Assembly (NCBI RefSeq): GCF_036010325.1
Contig: NZ_CP108549.1
Span: 5,704,001-5,768,000, forward strand
Length of the DNA stretch: 64,000 bases
From: Streptomyces sp. NBC_01210
GTDB lineage: Bacteria > Actinomycetota > Actinomycetes > Streptomycetales > Streptomycetaceae
Reading direction: 5' to 3'
Within the stretch, counting starts at the first letter, position 1. Every line of letters starts with the position of its first letter. Of the stretch, positions 62,067 through 64,000 are shown piece by piece. Below the pieces are notes generated by a model. The model ran no database searches and was not told the DNA's origin. It was given only the letters and a program-made list of their open reading frames with translations. Position numbers and translations under genes: made by a program.

Positions 62067-63095
62067 TCAGGCGTTCTGTGCTGCCGTCTTGCGCCGTCGA
62101 AGAATGACGGCGATGGGGAGGATCGCGCCCAGCAGCAGCCCGGCCAGTGCTCCGATCAAGGTCATGTGATCACTGCCGACATCGCCTTGTACCGTGACCG
62201 GCGGTGCGGATCCGCGGTTGTGCGGGAATGCGATCCGGGCGTGGTAGCTCTTTTCGGTCAGTCCGCTCTTGAGCTCGAGGACGGCGTTCCAAGGGCCGTC
62301 GGCCACTTGATCGGTCACCAGCACCTTCACCGCCTCGGACTGGCCCGGCGCGAGTGTCGTGCCGAGCTGGACTGCGTACGGCCCGGCGTTGATGTTTCCG
62401 GATACTTTGGAGAGTTTGAGGGTTCCGCTCAAATCCAAAGCGCGACCGCCGGTGTTGTGTACCTGGGCTCGCACGATCGCTCGGCCGTCTGCGTTGCGTT
62501 CGGCGGTCATGGTGTCGACCGTGAAGTTGGTTGGCGGCGGATTGTGGCCGCCGACTGACAGGTACATCCGGATGCCGGCGCGGTTGACCAGCGTGACCCC
62601 AGGACCGTGCCCGCCGCTCATTTGAGCCCAGACAGTGGCGTACCTCTCGCCGGGAGCCGCGTCTCTGGGCACCTTGATCGTCACGGACATGCGGGCCGTG
62701 GAGTGGGCGGGCACCTCGAGTTTCTTCTTGTCCAGTGACGTCCACGAGGTCAGCTCGTTGCCACTTTTTCCCTGCGCTCCGAGAAATGAGCCCTTCATAA
62801 TTCTGGCGGCACCTGGGTACATCTCCACCTGTGCCGGTGCGTCGGAAGTATTCGCTACTTCTACGCGTCTACGGATGGTTGTGCCAGGCTGCAGGTTGTC
62901 GATGATGTAGTGACGCGCGCGTGTGTCGTTGACCAGGTCTGCAGGGATGTCGACGAGCCGTACGGTGAAGCTGCCGCTATCGGCAGCTGCCTCCGCCGCA
63001 GCCTGGATTGATGGGACGGCTGCGGACGGAGGGGCGCTGATTGTCCCGGCCAGTGCCAGGGCACACAGCGCCCCTGCCGGAATGTACTTGTGCAC
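62067..63095 (-). CDS. DUF916/WxL-interacting-type cell-surface protein
   Basis: 342 residues. Signal peptide MHKYIPAGALCALALAGTIS. DUF916-like region with FTVRLVDIPADLVNDTRARH, YIIDNLQPGTTIRRRVEVAN and TSWTSLDKKKLEVPAHSTAR. A second beta-rich domain follows (VHNTGGRALDLSGTLKLSKV). A membrane helix near the end (LIGALAGLLLGAILPIAVIL) is followed by RRRKTAAQN, so it is anchored with the domains outside. In Firmicutes such proteins bind WxL proteins to peptidoglycan. The WxL-like gene is 27 bp upstream on the same strand. The start is the GTG at 63095. Confidence 0.82.
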   Translation of the reverse strand: MHKYIPAGALCALALAGTISAPPSAAVPSIQAAAEAAADSGSFTVRLVDIPADLVNDTRARHYIIDNLQPGTTIRRRVEVANTSDAPAQVEMYPGAARIMKGSFLGAQGKSGNELTSWTSLDKKKLEVPAHSTARMSVTIKVPRDAAPGERYATVWAQMSGGHGPGVTLVNRAGIRMYLSVGGHNPPPTNFTVDTMTAERNADGRAIVRAQVHNTGGRALDLSGTLKLSKVSGNINAGPYAVQLGTTLAPGQSEAVKVLVTDQVADGPWNAVLELKSGLTEKSYHARIAFPHNRGSAPPVTVQGDVGSDHMTLIGALAGLLLGAILPIAVILRRRKTAAQNA

Positions 63096-63122
63096 AGATA
63101 GAGCCTCAGTTGGGTGGCGACG

Positions 63123-63650
63123 TCACGACACAGAATGCGTGATCGTCGAGGTGTACTGGCCCGCAAGAGCGTTTGCGGGGACTGTGATCGCGATCGTCGG
63201 GTTCCAGACGGCCGTGTTGATACCCGACACTCCCGTAGCGGTCTGCACGGGGCCCGGCGGGTACATCGGGCTCAGGTTGGAAGGGGTCACCGTGGCGGTG
63301 CCGGTGACGGTCGCCGCAGGAGCCGTGTACGTGCTGGAGCCCGCAGCGGAGACCGAGATGGTGCTGGAGTTCGGGCCAGCGAAGTCCACCGCACTGGCTG
63401 TGACGGTCCAGCCGGCGGTGCCGCCCCGCTGGTCGGACACGGTCACGTTGCCCAGTTGATTGCTGATCGTCTGCGGGCTGGAACTGACGGCGACGGTACC
63501 GAGGTCAACGGGGCCCGTCGGTACCGTGATGCCCAGGCCACCGGCGGTGACCTCCAGCGTCACGGGCGTGTCCTCGGCGGATGCCGATGTTGGGTACGTC
63601 AGAACTGCCACGCTGGACAGCAGCACAGTCAGGGGAATGCCACGACGCAT
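63123..63650 (-). CDS. Secreted WxL-like domain protein
   Basis: 175 residues. Signal peptide MRRGIPLTVLLSSVAVLTYP with cleavage near TSASA. The mature chain is Thr/Ser/Val-rich and beta-stranded. GGTAGWTVTASAVDF and the final LAGQYTSTITHSVS match the shape of the C-terminal WxL wall-binding domain, although the exact second Trp motif is weak. The start at 63650 has GAAAGGA upstream. Its partner DUF916 gene follows. It probably forms a wall-associated complex. Confidence 0.72.
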   Translation of the reverse strand: MRRGIPLTVLLSSVAVLTYPTSASAEDTPVTLEVTAGGLGITVPTGPVDLGTVAVSSSPQTISNQLGNVTVSDQRGGTAGWTVTASAVDFAGPNSSTISVSAAGSSTYTAPAATVTGTATVTPSNLSPMYPPGPVQTATGVSGINTAVWNPTIAITVPANALAGQYTSTITHSVS

Positions 63651-63910
63651 TCTCTTGATCCTTTCGAGAGGGGGACGACTCAACGCCCCCGCAACGTGTC
63701 AGTGGCATATTGAGGCCTGCGCTTTCGACTGTCGTTATGCCTGGCCCAGACACGACCGCAGGTAGCCCATTTGGATCAAGAGGCACAGCGATACCCGAGC
63801 CCGCGGCCCTGGAACTTTCTGACCACGTGCCTTCCGGTGATTGCGCTGCATCCCGCCTCAGCGCACGTCACCACAACGTGCACCTGAGGAAGGAGATTCA
63901 GAAAAGGTCT
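63651..63910. promoter_or_regulatory. Upstream region of the WxL/DUF916 pair
   Basis: About 260 bp without a supported gene. It should hold the promoter of the WxL gene on the minus strand and separates it from the partial gene at the window end. Confidence 0.35.
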
Positions 63911-64000
63911 TTAGCGGCGCCGGGCGGGGGCCTTCTCGGCTGTGACGCGGAACGCGAGTTGGGCGCGCTCGGCGCTGGTGTGCAGCTCTTCGAGGATGAG
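63911..64000 (-). CDS. 3' end of a gene that continues beyond the window
   Basis: The last 29 codons (LILEELHTSAERAQLAFRVT and following, to PARRR and TAA at 63911-63913). The same C-terminal peptide, with a few changes, is found as a fragment at 61948. Family unknown from so short a piece; a helical, basic end. Confidence 0.6.
   Translation of the reverse strand, partial: LILEELHTSAERAQLAFRVTAEKAPARRR

Noticed and set aside
63911..64000. Calling the partial gene an integrase
   Set aside because: Only 29 C-terminal residues are visible and they contain no recombinase motif.

Overview
The window looks like chromosomal DNA of a Streptomyces species. It has very high G+C with strong G/C bias at third codon positions, frequent GTG starts and ATGA/GTGA gene overlaps. 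It also carries typical Streptomyces families (DUF6350, DUF3017, SCO4848, XRE/DUF397 pairs, MocR). From 1 to about 57,180 it is a conserved core segment. From memory, its gene order resembles the region of the S. coelicolor chromosome that runs from icmB through sucCD, purNH, folD, mdh, betaine genes, glyA and trpS to the SCO4848 locus. From about 57,180 to the window end it is accessory DNA that begins inside a broken metallophosphoesterase gene.

Layout: 1-1.7 kb holds a lipase-like hydrolase and the small subunit of isobutyryl-CoA mutase (icmB). 1.9-2.3 kb is a 69-bp repeat array. 2.36-10.45 kb is a divergent five-gene cluster: SWIM zinc finger, DUF5691, MoxR AAA+ ATPase, DUF5682 and vWA protein, with a 13-bp inverted repeat in the shared promoter region. 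10.5-12.6 kb has two secreted proteins of unknown function. 13-15 kb is sucCD. 15.2-19.4 kb has an XRE/sigma-like fusion protein, a DUF6350 membrane protein and another membrane protein. 19.7-21.9 kb is purNH. 22-29.7 kb has folD with a DUF3017 protein, an NADP isocitrate dehydrogenase, an XRE-DUF2690 protein and mdh. 29.9-37.2 kb is a five-gene choline/glycine betaine oxidation and uptake operon.

37.2-45.9 kb contains a PEP mutase/isocitrate lyase-family enzyme with an anomalous 3' end, an AhpD-like protein with a divergent MocR regulator, a DMT transporter, a lipoprotein plus glutathionylspermidine synthase-like enzyme, rocD, and glyA behind a putative ZTP (pfl) riboswitch. 46.3-49.5 kb has an ECF sigma factor with a membrane partner, trpS and a 2H phosphoesterase-like protein. 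49.6-53.5 kb encodes DprE2, DprE1, a PAP2 phosphatase and a UbiA-type phosphoribosyltransferase, together a route to decaprenyl-phosphoryl arabinose. 53.7-57.2 kb has a YihY protein, a D,D-carboxypeptidase, the SCO4848 gene with a phiBT1 attB-like stretch, and the truncated phosphoesterase.

The accessory part (57.2-64 kb) holds six small genes on the minus strand. They face an XRE regulator/DUF397 pair, and the first gene of each divergent unit has an early TTA codon. Beyond lie an SH3-like secreted peptide, small zinc-finger-like proteins, a 143-nt nested inverted repeat, and a secreted WxL/DUF916 pair bracketed by two copies of the same gene end. No integrase, rRNA, tRNA or CRISPR array was seen. 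The most promising under-described systems are the MoxR/vWA/DUF5682 cluster, the arabinose-lipid cluster and the WxL/DUF916 module.
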